Shown here: piece by piece, positions 56,003 through 64,000 of the stretch | Layout of the letters: every line of letters starts with the position of its first letter | Position numbering within the stretch: the stretch's first letter is position 1 | Source: Gluconacetobacter takamatsuzukensis | GTDB lineage: Bacteria; Pseudomonadota; Alphaproteobacteria; Acetobacterales; Acetobacteraceae | Assembly: GCF_014174275.1 (NCBI RefSeq) | Contig: NZ_JABEQK010000003.1 | Location: 310,001-374,000 of the forward strand | Length of the DNA stretch: 64,000 bases | Direction: 5' to 3' | Made by a program: the position numbers and the translations under genes | Notes under the pieces: generated by a model | Told to the model about the DNA's origin: nothing | The model's input: only the letters and a program-made list of their open reading frames with translations | The model's database searches: none

Positions 56003-57841
56003 TCAGGCACGCTCCAGTTCGTCAATAAATCCGGCGATCACGTCCAGCCCCTTGCGCCAGAAACCCGGATCGGCCGCGTCCAGCCCGAACGGCGCCAGCA
56101 ATTCGCGATGCCGCATCGTGCCCCCCGCCCGCAGCATGTCCAGATATTTGTCCTGGAACCCCGCATGACCCGACGTGAAGACGCCATACAGCGCATTCAC
56201 CAGGCAATCCCCGAACGCATAGGCATAGACATAGAACGGAGAATGGATGAAGTGCGGGACATAGGTCCAGTACACGTCATAATCCGGCGTAAAGTTGAAG
56301 GCCGGGCCCAGGCTCTCGGTCTGCACCTGCCGCCAGATGGCGCCGATCCGCTCGGGCAGCAATTCGCCCGATTTCCGCTCGTCATGCACCAGGGTCTCGA
56401 ACCGGTAGAACGCGATCTGGCGCACGACCGTGTTCAGCATGTCCTCCACCTTGGCGGCCAGCATCAGCCGCCGCCGCGCCGGATCGGTCTCGGCATCCAG
56501 CAGCGCGCGAAAGGTCAGCATCTCCCCGAACACGCTCGCCGTCTCGGCCAGCGTCAGCGGCGTGCCCGACATCAGGTACCCGTGCGGCGCCGCCAGCACC
56601 TGGTGCACCCCATGGCCCAGCTCGTGGGCCAGCGTCATCACGTCGCGGGTGCGGCCATGATAGTTCAGCAGCAGGTAAGGGTGGACCGACGGCACGGTCG
56701 GATGCGCGAACGCCCCCGACGCCTTGCCCGGCACGGGGGGGGCATCGATCCACGGATTGTCGAAGAACCGCCGCGCCACCGCGCCCATGCGCGGGTCGAA
56801 CCCTTCATAGGCCGCCAGCACCTGCCGCGTGGCCTCGTCCCACGGAATGGTCCGCTCGTCCGCCGCCGGCAGCGGGGCATTGCGGTCCCAATGCTCCAGC
56901 TTCTCCAGCCCCAGCCAGCGCGCCTTCATCGCGTAATAGCGATGCGACAGGCGCGGATAATCCTCCGTCACCGCCTGCACCAGCGCGTCGACGACCTCGT
57001 CTTCCACCATGTTGCTGCGATTGCGGTACGAACCCGGGCGCGGATAATGCCGCAGCGAGTCGGTAATCGCCTTGTCCTTGGCCAGCGTGTTGGTAATCAG
57101 CGAAAACAGCTTGATATTGTTCCCGAACACGGTGCCGATCGCCTGCGCCGCGCGCTCGCGCACCGCCCGGTCCTGATCCGACAGGCGGTTCAGCGCCTCG
57201 CCCACCGTCAGCTCCCGACCGTCCAGCGGAATGCGCAGCCCGGCCATCGTCTCGTCGAACAGCCGGCTCCACGCCGCCGCCCCCGTCACCGATTTCTCGT
57301 GCAGGACCTGCTCGATCTCGTCGGTCAGCTGATGCGGCCGGAAAACCCGCAGGTCGCGCAGGAACGGCGCCCACACCGCCAGCGCCGGGTCCGCCAGGCG
57401 GGCGGCCAGATCCTCGTCCCCGATCCGGTTCAGCTCCAGGGTAAAGAACAGCAGATGGCTGGAGATATCGGTCAGCCGCTCGTTGATCGACTGCGAGAAC
57501 CGACCGATCCCGGCATCCGACGAATCGCCGGCAAACAGCAATTGCGCGTATGACGCCGCCCGCCCCAGCACCTCGTCGATTCGCTGATATTTCCCGATCG
57601 CCTCGGCCATGTCGGCCGGCGCGGCCCCGGCCAGCCGGCCCTTCCAAGCGGCGGCAAAGGCGGCGGCGTCCGATTCGGCCTGCGCCAGGTCGGTGCGCAG
57701 CGCATCCGATTCGGGGCTCTCATACAGGTCCCGCAGATCCCAGCGCGGCAGGTCCCCGATCGTACCGGCCGGGGCACCGCCATCGGCGGCCCGCAAGGGG
57801 CTGTGATCCATCGGGCCGGAGACAAGATTCAACGTCGGCAT
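56003..57841 (-). CDS. pepF: Oligoendopeptidase F, M3 family
   Basis: Cytosolic metallopeptidase cleaving short peptides. The zinc motif HELGH is at residues 406-410 in VMTLAHELGHGVHQ, preceded by the M3 PepF-type VPSVHPYLLLNYHGRTRD segment and followed by FGEMLTFRALLD with the third ligand Glu and YVPHFIHSPFYVYAY. Length 612. ATG 57841 is preceded at ten bases by AAGGAG; a GTG six bases earlier (57847) is also open. The ABC1 kinase starts one base beyond its stop. Confidence 0.94.
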   Translation of the reverse strand: MPTLNLVSGPMDHSPLRAADGGAPAGTIGDLPRWDLRDLYESPESDALRTDLAQAESDAAAFAAAWKGRLAGAAPADMAEAIGKYQRIDEVLGRAASYAQLLFAGDSSDAGIGRFSQSINERLTDISSHLLFFTLELNRIGDEDLAARLADPALAVWAPFLRDLRVFRPHQLTDEIEQVLHEKSVTGAAAWSRLFDETMAGLRIPLDGRELTVGEALNRLSDQDRAVRERAAQAIGTVFGNNIKLFSLITNTLAKDKAITDSLRHYPRPGSYRNRSNMVEDEVVDALVQAVTEDYPRLSHRYYAMKARWLGLEKLEHWDRNAPLPAADERTIPWDEATRQVLAAYEGFDPRMGAVARRFFDNPWIDAPPVPGKASGAFAHPTVPSVHPYLLLNYHGRTRDVMTLAHELGHGVHQVLAAPHGYLMSGTPLTLAETASVFGEMLTFRALLDAETDPARRRLMLAAKVEDMLNTVVRQIAFYRFETLVHDERKSGELLPERIGAIWRQVQTESLGPAFNFTPDYDVYWTYVPHFIHSPFYVYAYAFGDCLVNALYGVFTSGHAGFQDKYLDMLRAGGTMRHRELLAPFGLDAADPGFWRKGLDVIAGFIDELERA

Positions 57842-57987
57842 CGGCACGCCACTCCTTCAACGCCCCCGGCACGTCACGTACGGGGGGCCGGTCCTGCCCT
57901 GATCTCTACCAGACTGTCCCGGGCATGTCGCCGCCGGCAAGGCGGTCCCACCCGCGCGTCCCCGGCGGGCACACGCAGGTACCGCGC

Positions 57988-59130
57988 CTATCCCAGTGCC
58001 GGCAACCGTTCGATGAAACGCCCCTTGCGGGCATGCCGTTCGCGAATTCCGTCCAGACGGCGGCAGAAATCCTCCCCCGTCCCCTGCTCCCCGGCGAGGG
58101 CCCGCAGGTCCAGTAGAAGACCCAGCGCCCTGTCGTAGCCCGCCGCATTCCGGCGCTCGATCTCCGCCTCGACCTCGCCCCACACCGCCTCGCCCTGCGT
58201 CAGAAGACCGTCCAGACGCGCGCGCCGGGCACATTCCTCCTCCGCCGCCCGCCGCGTCCGCTCCATCGCCGCGCGCTGCGCCTCTTCCCGTTCCCGGGCC
58301 TCCCCGATGGCATGGGCACGGGCGCGCAGTTCGCCCGCCATGCGCAAGCCGACGACAGGCCGGCCACCCGGCGCCTCCGCCTCCAGGCGACGCCGAAGCA
58401 GCAGCCGAAGCTCGCTGGCCACCAGGCAATCGCCCTGCGCCAGCCGGGCCAGCAGCCCGTCCTTTTCCCCAGCCGTCAATTCCGCGACAAGCCGCCCGGC
58501 GATATCCGGGGCGAAAACCTCATCCGCGGGCACGTCGCCACACCGCTCCGACGCCGCCGCGACAAGGTCCCGATCAATGCCGAAGAATCGCGCGAAGGAT
58601 TCGAGCGCGCCCGATAGCGGCCCGATTCCCGGCAGCGGTTCCGCCGCATCGTCCGGGACGGTGCCATCCGCGACCGCCGTCAGCCACAGCAGGTAAAAGA
58701 ATCGCAGATCCCCGCCGATGGCATCCGCCCGCAAAGGCGCCAGCGCGGCCAGCCAGTCCGAGCCGCCCTCGCCCTCCGGCTCCAGATCCTCGCGAACGAT
58801 ATCCAGGATCAGGTTCTCGCCGGACAGTCTCAGCGCCGCGCAATCGACGGGGCGCAGGAACGCGTCCAGGGACCTCGGATCCACCAGCCGCCGGGGAAAG
58901 CGCAGCATCAGACGATGCGTCCCCCAATCGGCGACATAAAGATGCAGGTCGAACCAGCGTTCCACCAGCGTAACCGGGTCGCCCTTGAAATCATCCCCGT
59001 CGGAGGTAACGGCAAAGCGCGTCGCCGTGATCTCCGCCCGCGACGACAATGCCCGCAAGGCCTCGCGGCACACCGCGTCAAGCGGCCGGTCGAGCGCCAG
59101 GAACGCGTAATACTGATATTCGCCCAACAC
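57988..59130 (-). CDS. Hypothetical protein, 380 aa
   Basis: GTG start at 59130. The start MLGEYQYYAFLALDRPLDA and the segment ITATRFAVTSDGDDFKGDP with LVERWFDLHLYVADWGTHRLMLRFP are recognisable as a conserved bacterial family of unknown role; I have an unverified memory of relatives adjacent to SWIM zinc-finger proteins, but none is here. The C-terminal 150 residues form a charged, Glu/Arg-rich helical (probably coiled-coil) region. There is no signal peptide or membrane segment. It stands alone between pepF (140 bp) and gltB (223 bp), same strand as both. Confidence 0.75.
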   Translation of the reverse strand: MLGEYQYYAFLALDRPLDAVCREALRALSSRAEITATRFAVTSDGDDFKGDPVTLVERWFDLHLYVADWGTHRLMLRFPRRLVDPRSLDAFLRPVDCAALRLSGENLILDIVREDLEPEGEGGSDWLAALAPLRADAIGGDLRFFYLLWLTAVADGTVPDDAAEPLPGIGPLSGALESFARFFGIDRDLVAAASERCGDVPADEVFAPDIAGRLVAELTAGEKDGLLARLAQGDCLVASELRLLLRRRLEAEAPGGRPVVGLRMAGELRARAHAIGEAREREEAQRAAMERTRRAAEEECARRARLDGLLTQGEAVWGEVEAEIERRNAAGYDRALGLLLDLRALAGEQGTGEDFCRRLDGIRERHARKGRFIERLPALG

Positions 59131-59353
59131 GGCCCCTCATCGGATCTCGCACTATCCTCGATAAGATGGACCGGTATAAATCCGCAAGAACCCCCGTCAA
59201 TGCCAACGCCGGGGTCGGTCTCCCAAGAACAGACGCAAACATCCCCCTCGGCCCGGCAGACCGCCAGGCGACCGGCAGGGCCCCAGCCCTGCCTCAATCA
59301 CCTGACAGCGACGGGTTTTCCGGCAGCACGACCGTTCCGGCCATGCAACGCGC

Positions 59354-62300
59354 CTAGGCGCGCAGCACGGTCTCGGCCGGGGTGGCATAGCCGATCACCT
59401 TCGCATATTCGCGCGGCACCAGCTGCCAGAAATGCTGGATGACATTGTCCCATTTATGCAGCATCAGCGCGGCGTAGCGGCTGTGCGTCTCGCGCGCATG
59501 GGTCTCCACCAGCCCGCGCAGCACAGCCTCCCATTTCGGGTCGACCACCCGGTTCCACAGCAGCGTATCGGGGTTGATCCGCTGCTCGAACGTGCCCTTC
59601 TCGTCATAGACGAAGGCCATGCCCCCGGTGAAACCGGCACCGAAATTGTCGCCCGCCTCGCCCAGGATCACCACGGTGCCGCCGGTCATGTATTCGCAGC
59701 CGTTCGACCCACAGCCCTCGACCACCGCCGTCGCGCCGGAATTGCGCACCGCGAAGCGCTCGCCCGCCTGGCCGGCGGCATACAGCGCCCCCGCCGTCGC
59801 GCCATACAGCACGGTATTGCCGATGATCGCGTTCTCGTTCGACACCAGGTTCGAAGAGGGCGACTGCCGCACCACGATGGTCGCGCCCGACAGGCCCTTG
59901 CCGACATAATCGTTGGCGTCGCCCAGCACTTCCAGCTTCAGCCCCTGCACGGCAAACGCCCCCAGCGACTGCCCGGCCGAGCCGCGCAGACGCACCGTCA
60001 GATGCCCCGGCGCCAGCTTGGACATGCCGAACTGCCGCACGATCAGCGAGGAAATACGCGTGCCGATCGCCCGATGCGTGTTCTGCACGTTGTAGTGCAA
60101 CTGCATCTTCTCGCCATGGTCGAACAGCGGCCGCGCATCGGCGATCATCTGCGCATCCAGCGTCTCGGGCACTTCGTTGCGCCCTTCGCGCGTGCAATAG
60201 CGCGCATGCGGCCCCGGATCGGCCTGCGCGAGCAGCGAATTGAGGTCCAGATCGTCCAGATAATCCGCACCGCGCGACACCTGCCTCAGCAGGTCGGTCC
60301 GCCCGATGATCTCGTTCAGCGAAGAGAAACCGAGCGAAGCCAGGATGTTGCGCACATCCTCGGCGATGAACGAGAACAGGTTGATCACCTTCTCCGGCGT
60401 GCCCTCGAACTTGCCGCGCAGGGCCTCGTCCTGGGTACACACCCCGACCGGGCAGGTGTTGGAATGGCACTGGCGCACCATGATGCACCCCATGGCCACC
60501 AGGCTGGCGGTGCCGATGCCGAATTCCTCGGCCCCCAGCATCGCCGCGATCACCACGTCGCGCCCGGTCTTCAGCCCGCCATCGGTGCGCAGCTTCACCC
60601 GGTGGCGCAGCCGGTTCAGCATCAGCACCTGATGCGCCTCCGCCAGCCCCAGCTCCCACGGCAGGCCGGCATATTTGACCGAACTCTGCGGGCTGGCGCC
60701 GGTGCCGCCGCTATGGCCAGAAATCAGGATCGCATCGGCCTTGGCCTTGGCCACGCCGGCGGCAATGGTGCCGATGCCCGACCGCGCGACCAGCTTCACC
60801 GTGACCGTGGCCTCGGGATTGATCTGCTTCAGGTCGTAGATCAGCTGCGCCAGATCCTCGATCGAATAGATGTCATGATGCGGCGGCGGCGAAATCAGCG
60901 TCACGCCCGGCGTCGCATGCCGCAGCTTCGCGATCAGCCCCGTCACCTTGAAGCCCGGCAGCTGCCCGCCCTCGCCGGGCTTGGCGCCCTGCGCCATCTT
61001 GATCTCGATCTCGCGGCAATCGTTCAGATACTGCGCCGTGACGCCGAAGCGGCCCGAGGCGATCTGCTTGATGGCCGAGGACGCATTGTCCCCGTTCGGC
61101 CGCGGCTTCGCACGCGCGGGGTCCTCGCCCCCCTCGCCCGAATCCGACTTCGCGCCGATCCGGTTCATGGCGATCGACAGGGTCTCGTGCGCCTCGGGGC
61201 TCAGTGCGCCCAGCGAGATCCCCGGCGCGATCAGCCGCTTGCGCAGCTGGGTGATGCTCTCCACCGCCTCGACGGGGATCGGCGTCCGCCCGCCGCGGAA
61301 ATCCAGCAGGTCGCGCAGCGCCACCGGCGGCTGGCGCCGCACCGCGTCGGCATAGCGGCGATAGATCGTGAAACTGTCGCTCGCCACCGCCGTCTGCAAC
61401 ATGTGGATCAGGTTGCCGTCGAAGGCATGGACCTCGCCATGGCGGCGCATCTTGTACTGGCCGCCCACCGGCAGCGCGATCACGTTCTGGTCCCACGCGA
61501 TCCGGTGGAAGCTCATCACATTGGTCGCGATGCCCGACAGGCCGATGCCGGAAATACGCGACGGCATGCCGGGGAAAAACTCCGCCGTCAGCGCCCGCGA
61601 CAGCCCGATCGCCTCGAAATTATACCCGCCGCGATAGGCCGACACGACCGAGATGCCCATCTTGGACATCACCTTCAGCAGCCCCTTGTCCACCGCCTTG
61701 CGGTACCGCTCCACCGCCTCGCGCAGCGAGATCTCGCCGAACAGCCCGCGCCGCTGCCGGTCGGCAATGCTTTCCTGCGCCAGATAGGGGTTGATGCTGG
61801 TCGCCCCCACCCCGATCGTCACCGCAATGGCATGCACGTCCAGCGCCTCGGCCGAGCGAACGTTCAGCGAGGTAAAGGTCCGCAGCGACTGGCGGACCAG
61901 ATGCGTATGCACCGCCGCCGTGGCCAGGATCATCGGGATATAGGCACGCTCCGCCGACTGCGCCTGGTCGGTCAGGAACAGATGGGTGCACCCTTCGCGC
62001 ACCCGGTCCTCGGCCTCGCGCCGGATGCGGGCAATGGCCTCGCGCAGCCCCGCCTCCCCTTCCGCCGCCGGAAAGGTGCAGTCGATCACGAAGCCGCTGT
62101 CGCCGCAGAAATTACGCAGCGCCTCGAACTCGCCGGTAGTCAGCACCGGGCTGGGCAGTTGCAGCAGGTCGCACTGGACCTCGGATTCCTCCAGGATGTT
62201 GCCCAGATTGCCCAGCCGGGTCAGCAGGCTCATCACCCGCGTCTCGCGCAGGCTGTCGATCGGCGGGTTCGTCACCTGGCTGAACGCCTGGCGGAAATAA

Positions 62301-63901
62301 TGCGCCAGCCCCCGATAGCGCGCCGACAGCACCGCCAGCGGCGCATCGTCACCCATCGAGCCGATGGCCTCGGCGGCGGTCTCCACCATCGGATGCAGGA
62401 TGGTCTCCAGCTCCTCCAAGGTGGTGCCGACCGCCAGCTGCCGACGGCGCAGCTCGTCGCGGCCGTACAGTACCGGTTCCTGCACGTCCGCCCGCACGAC
62501 CGAGCCGATCTTCTGGATGTTCTTCACCCAGGCGCCGAAATCGCGGCGGCCGGCCAGCAGGTCCAGCAGCGCCTCGTTGCCGTAGAGCTTCGCCTCCTGC
62601 AGGTCCAGGCCGATCATCTGCCCCGGCCCAAGCCGCCCGCGCCGCACGATGTCGGTCTCGGCCACCTTCACCATGCCGGTCTCCGACCCCACGATCAGCA
62701 GCCCGTCCGCCGTCACGGTGTAGCGCAGCGGGCGCAGGCCGCTGCGGTCCAGCCCCGCCACGACCCAGCGCCCGTCGGTGGCGCACAGCGCCGCCGGCCC
62801 GTCCCACGGCTCCATCACCGCGTTGCAATAGGCGTACAGGTCCTGGTGCTTCTGCGGCATGCCCGAATTGCCGCCGACACTGGCCGGCACCATCAGCGCC
62901 TTGACCATGGGCGCGTCGCGCCCGGCAAAGGTCAGCAGCTCGAACACATTGTCCAGCATCGCGGTGTCCGACCCCGCGGCCTGCACCACGGGCTTCAGGT
63001 CCTCCATCACCGGGTCCAGCCCCGGGTCCGCCAGCCGCGTCTCGTGGCTCTTCATCCAGTTGACGTTGCCCTGGATCGTGTTGATCTCGCCGTTATGCGC
63101 CAGCCGGCGGAAAGGCTGCGCCAGCTTCCAGGTCGGGAACGTGTTGGTCGAATAGCGCTGGTGATAGATCGCAAAACGGCTGACGAAGCGCGGGTCCAGC
63201 AGGTCGGGATAGAAATCCGTCAGGTTCTCGGCCAGGAACATGCCCTTGTAGATCACCGACCGGCAGGACATCGAGCAGATATACAGGTCCAGCGAATTGG
63301 CCTGCGCACTCTTCTCGATCCGGCGGCGGATCACATACAGGTCGCGCTCGAACGCCTCCTCGTCCCGCCCCGGCAGGTTGCGGATCATGATCTGCTCGAT
63401 CTCGGGCCGGGTGGCATTCGCCTTCTCGCCGATGCACGCGGTATCGATCGGCACCTGCCGCCAGCCATAGATCCCGTAGCCGAAGGCCAGGATCTCGGTC
63501 TCGATGATCTGCCGGCAGCGTTCCTGCGCCGCCAGGTCGGTCTTGGGCAGAAAGATCATCCCGATGGCGATCTGCGTGTCCACGCAGCCCTCGCCGCCGC
63601 TGTGAATCGCCTCGGCAAAGAAATCCTGCGGAATCTCCAGATGAATCCCCGCACCGTCCCCGGTCTTGCCGTCGGCATCGACCGCGCCGCGATGCCACAG
63701 CGCCTTCAGGGCGGCGATCCCGGCATTGACGACCTCGCGCCGCTTGCGCCCGTCCAGCGACGCGATCAGCCCCACGCCGCAGGCATCGCGCTCCTGCGTG
63801 GCGTCGTACAGCCCCGCGATCGCCTCGGCATTCTCCTGCCATTCGGCCACGAACGCCTGGCCGGCATCCCGCGGTCCATGATCCTGGGTCAACTGGTCCA
63901 T
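59354..63901 (-). CDS. gltB: Glutamate synthase (NADPH) large subunit
   Basis: Converts 2-oxoglutarate and glutamine to two glutamates. The N-terminal glutamine amidotransferase begins after a short propeptide with catalytic Cys41 in ERDACGVGLIASL. The central and FMN domains carry the ISGHSGGTGASPQSS loop and the 3Fe-4S cluster cysteines in MGCIMVRQCHSNTCPVGVC, and the C-terminal beta-helix GXGXG-type region contains NSGATAVVEGCGSNGCEYM. Length 1515. ATG 63901 was chosen because GGAG lies eight bases before it; a GTG three codons upstream overlaps the gltD stop. It forms the gltD-gltB unit. GlnD at 14 kb controls PII in the same nitrogen network. Confidence 0.97.
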   Translation of the reverse strand: MDQLTQDHGPRDAGQAFVAEWQENAEAIAGLYDATQERDACGVGLIASLDGRKRREVVNAGIAALKALWHRGAVDADGKTGDGAGIHLEIPQDFFAEAIHSGGEGCVDTQIAIGMIFLPKTDLAAQERCRQIIETEILAFGYGIYGWRQVPIDTACIGEKANATRPEIEQIMIRNLPGRDEEAFERDLYVIRRRIEKSAQANSLDLYICSMSCRSVIYKGMFLAENLTDFYPDLLDPRFVSRFAIYHQRYSTNTFPTWKLAQPFRRLAHNGEINTIQGNVNWMKSHETRLADPGLDPVMEDLKPVVQAAGSDTAMLDNVFELLTFAGRDAPMVKALMVPASVGGNSGMPQKHQDLYAYCNAVMEPWDGPAALCATDGRWVVAGLDRSGLRPLRYTVTADGLLIVGSETGMVKVAETDIVRRGRLGPGQMIGLDLQEAKLYGNEALLDLLAGRRDFGAWVKNIQKIGSVVRADVQEPVLYGRDELRRRQLAVGTTLEELETILHPMVETAAEAIGSMGDDAPLAVLSARYRGLAHYFRQAFSQVTNPPIDSLRETRVMSLLTRLGNLGNILEESEVQCDLLQLPSPVLTTGEFEALRNFCGDSGFVIDCTFPAAEGEAGLREAIARIRREAEDRVREGCTHLFLTDQAQSAERAYIPMILATAAVHTHLVRQSLRTFTSLNVRSAEALDVHAIAVTIGVGATSINPYLAQESIADRQRRGLFGEISLREAVERYRKAVDKGLLKVMSKMGISVVSAYRGGYNFEAIGLSRALTAEFFPGMPSRISGIGLSGIATNVMSFHRIAWDQNVIALPVGGQYKMRRHGEVHAFDGNLIHMLQTAVASDSFTIYRRYADAVRRQPPVALRDLLDFRGGRTPIPVEAVESITQLRKRLIAPGISLGALSPEAHETLSIAMNRIGAKSDSGEGGEDPARAKPRPNGDNASSAIKQIASGRFGVTAQYLNDCREIEIKMAQGAKPGEGGQLPGFKVTGLIAKLRHATPGVTLISPPPHHDIYSIEDLAQLIYDLKQINPEATVTVKLVARSGIGTIAAGVAKAKADAILISGHSGGTGASPQSSVKYAGLPWELGLAEAHQVLMLNRLRHRVKLRTDGGLKTGRDVVIAAMLGAEEFGIGTASLVAMGCIMVRQCHSNTCPVGVCTQDEALRGKFEGTPEKVINLFSFIAEDVRNILASLGFSSLNEIIGRTDLLRQVSRGADYLDDLDLNSLLAQADPGPHARYCTREGRNEVPETLDAQMIADARPLFDHGEKMQLHYNVQNTHRAIGTRISSLIVRQFGMSKLAPGHLTVRLRGSAGQSLGAFAVQGLKLEVLGDANDYVGKGLSGATIVVRQSPSSNLVSNENAIIGNTVLYGATAGALYAAGQAGERFAVRNSGATAVVEGCGSNGCEYMTGGTVVILGEAGDNFGAGFTGGMAFVYDEKGTFEQRINPDTLLWNRVVDPKWEAVLRGLVETHARETHSRYAALMLHKWDNVIQHFWQLVPREYAKVIGYATPAETVLRA

Positions 63902-63906
63902 GTCCG

Positions 63907-64000
63907 TCACTCCGCCGCCTGGGCGCACTGCGCCGCCCGATTTTCCAGCCAGCGATGCATCTGCGCCGCCGCATCCCGTCCATCGCGGATCGCCCACACC
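63907..64000 (-). CDS. gltD: Glutamate synthase small subunit, C-terminal fragment
   Basis: The window's right edge cuts this gene; only the last 30 codons are visible on the minus strand. They read VWAIRDGRDAAAQMHRWLEN, the usual end of GltD (the NADPH-oxidising, FAD/4Fe-4S subunit), and stop five bases before the gltB ATG. Adjacency to gltB makes the identification good despite the short length. Confidence 0.8.
   Translation of the reverse strand, partial: VWAIRDGRDAAAQMHRWLENRAAQCAQAAE

Overview
The window is GC-rich (roughly two thirds G+C, judged by eye), densely coded chromosomal DNA of an alphaproteobacterium. The gene content and neighbourhoods (murJ-mutS-glnD, hemC/tsaD/gpsA, gltD-gltB, an S-adenosylmethionine-dependent phospholipid N-methyltransferase, a heme O synthase with a small CoxF-like protein) suggest an acetic acid bacterium (Acetobacteraceae, Gluconacetobacter-like). 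That assignment is inference; there is no rRNA or other definitive marker. I saw no tRNA, rRNA, CRISPR array, prophage or intact insertion sequence.

Layout. 0-6 kb: end of a polyol-type MFS transporter, hemD and hemC on the minus strand, then a divergent tsaD-rlmJ-gpsA run. 6-9 kb: an M20 metallopeptidase and a concentrative nucleoside transporter. 9-17 kb: glutathione peroxidase, then murJ, mutS and glnD. 17-22 kb: VIT-type Fe/Mn transporter plus chromate transporter, an aldehyde dehydrogenase and an MHS-type MFS transporter. 22-28 kb: a TPR/glycosyltransferase-like protein, M32 carboxypeptidase, a DUF6056-like membrane protein and a secreted yellow/royal-jelly-like protein. 28-33 kb: thrC, an M16 peptidase, PmbA/TldE and a Tim44-like protein. 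33-36 kb: two small orphan proteins next to a glutathionylspermidine-synthase-like ATP-grasp enzyme, then a nitronate monooxygenase. 36-41 kb: two large poorly known proteins and a lower-GC lipoprotein. 41-45 kb: a TetR regulator divergent from an overlapping operon of carotenoid oxygenase, VC0807-like membrane protein and a transposase-derived protein. 45-49 kb: pmtA, an oxidase-subunit-I-like gene, ctaB and a CoxF-like gene. 49-58 kb: gshB, greB, an aldose epimerase, uvrB, exoX, an ABC1 kinase and pepF. 58-64 kb: an orphan hypothetical, gltB and the 3' end of gltD.

Two loci stand out. At 46502-47839 is a homologue of cytochrome c oxidase subunit I. It keeps the two histidines that would bind low-spin heme a, but has lost the CuB ligands His276 and His326, the cross-linked Tyr280, the heme a3 ligand His411 and the K-channel lysine. 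It is translationally coupled to heme O synthase (ctaB) and followed by a CoxF-like gene, so it looks like an exapted heme protein that cannot reduce O2. At 43884-45299 is a 471-residue protein whose last ~295 residues are a degenerate IS256/Mutator-family transposase: internal deletion, catalytic Asp changed to Glu, catalytic Glu missing, reading frame intact. It carries a new N-terminal extension and is translationally coupled to the carotenoid-oxygenase operon, which has a clear TetR operator/promoter.

Other genes are mostly housekeeping: heme synthesis (hemC, hemD), tRNA and rRNA modification (tsaD, rlmJ), nitrogen sensing and assimilation (glnD, gltB, gltD), DNA repair (mutS, uvrB, exoX), envelope synthesis (murJ, gpsA, pmtA) and glutathione/redox chemistry (gpx, gshB, ATP-grasp enzyme).
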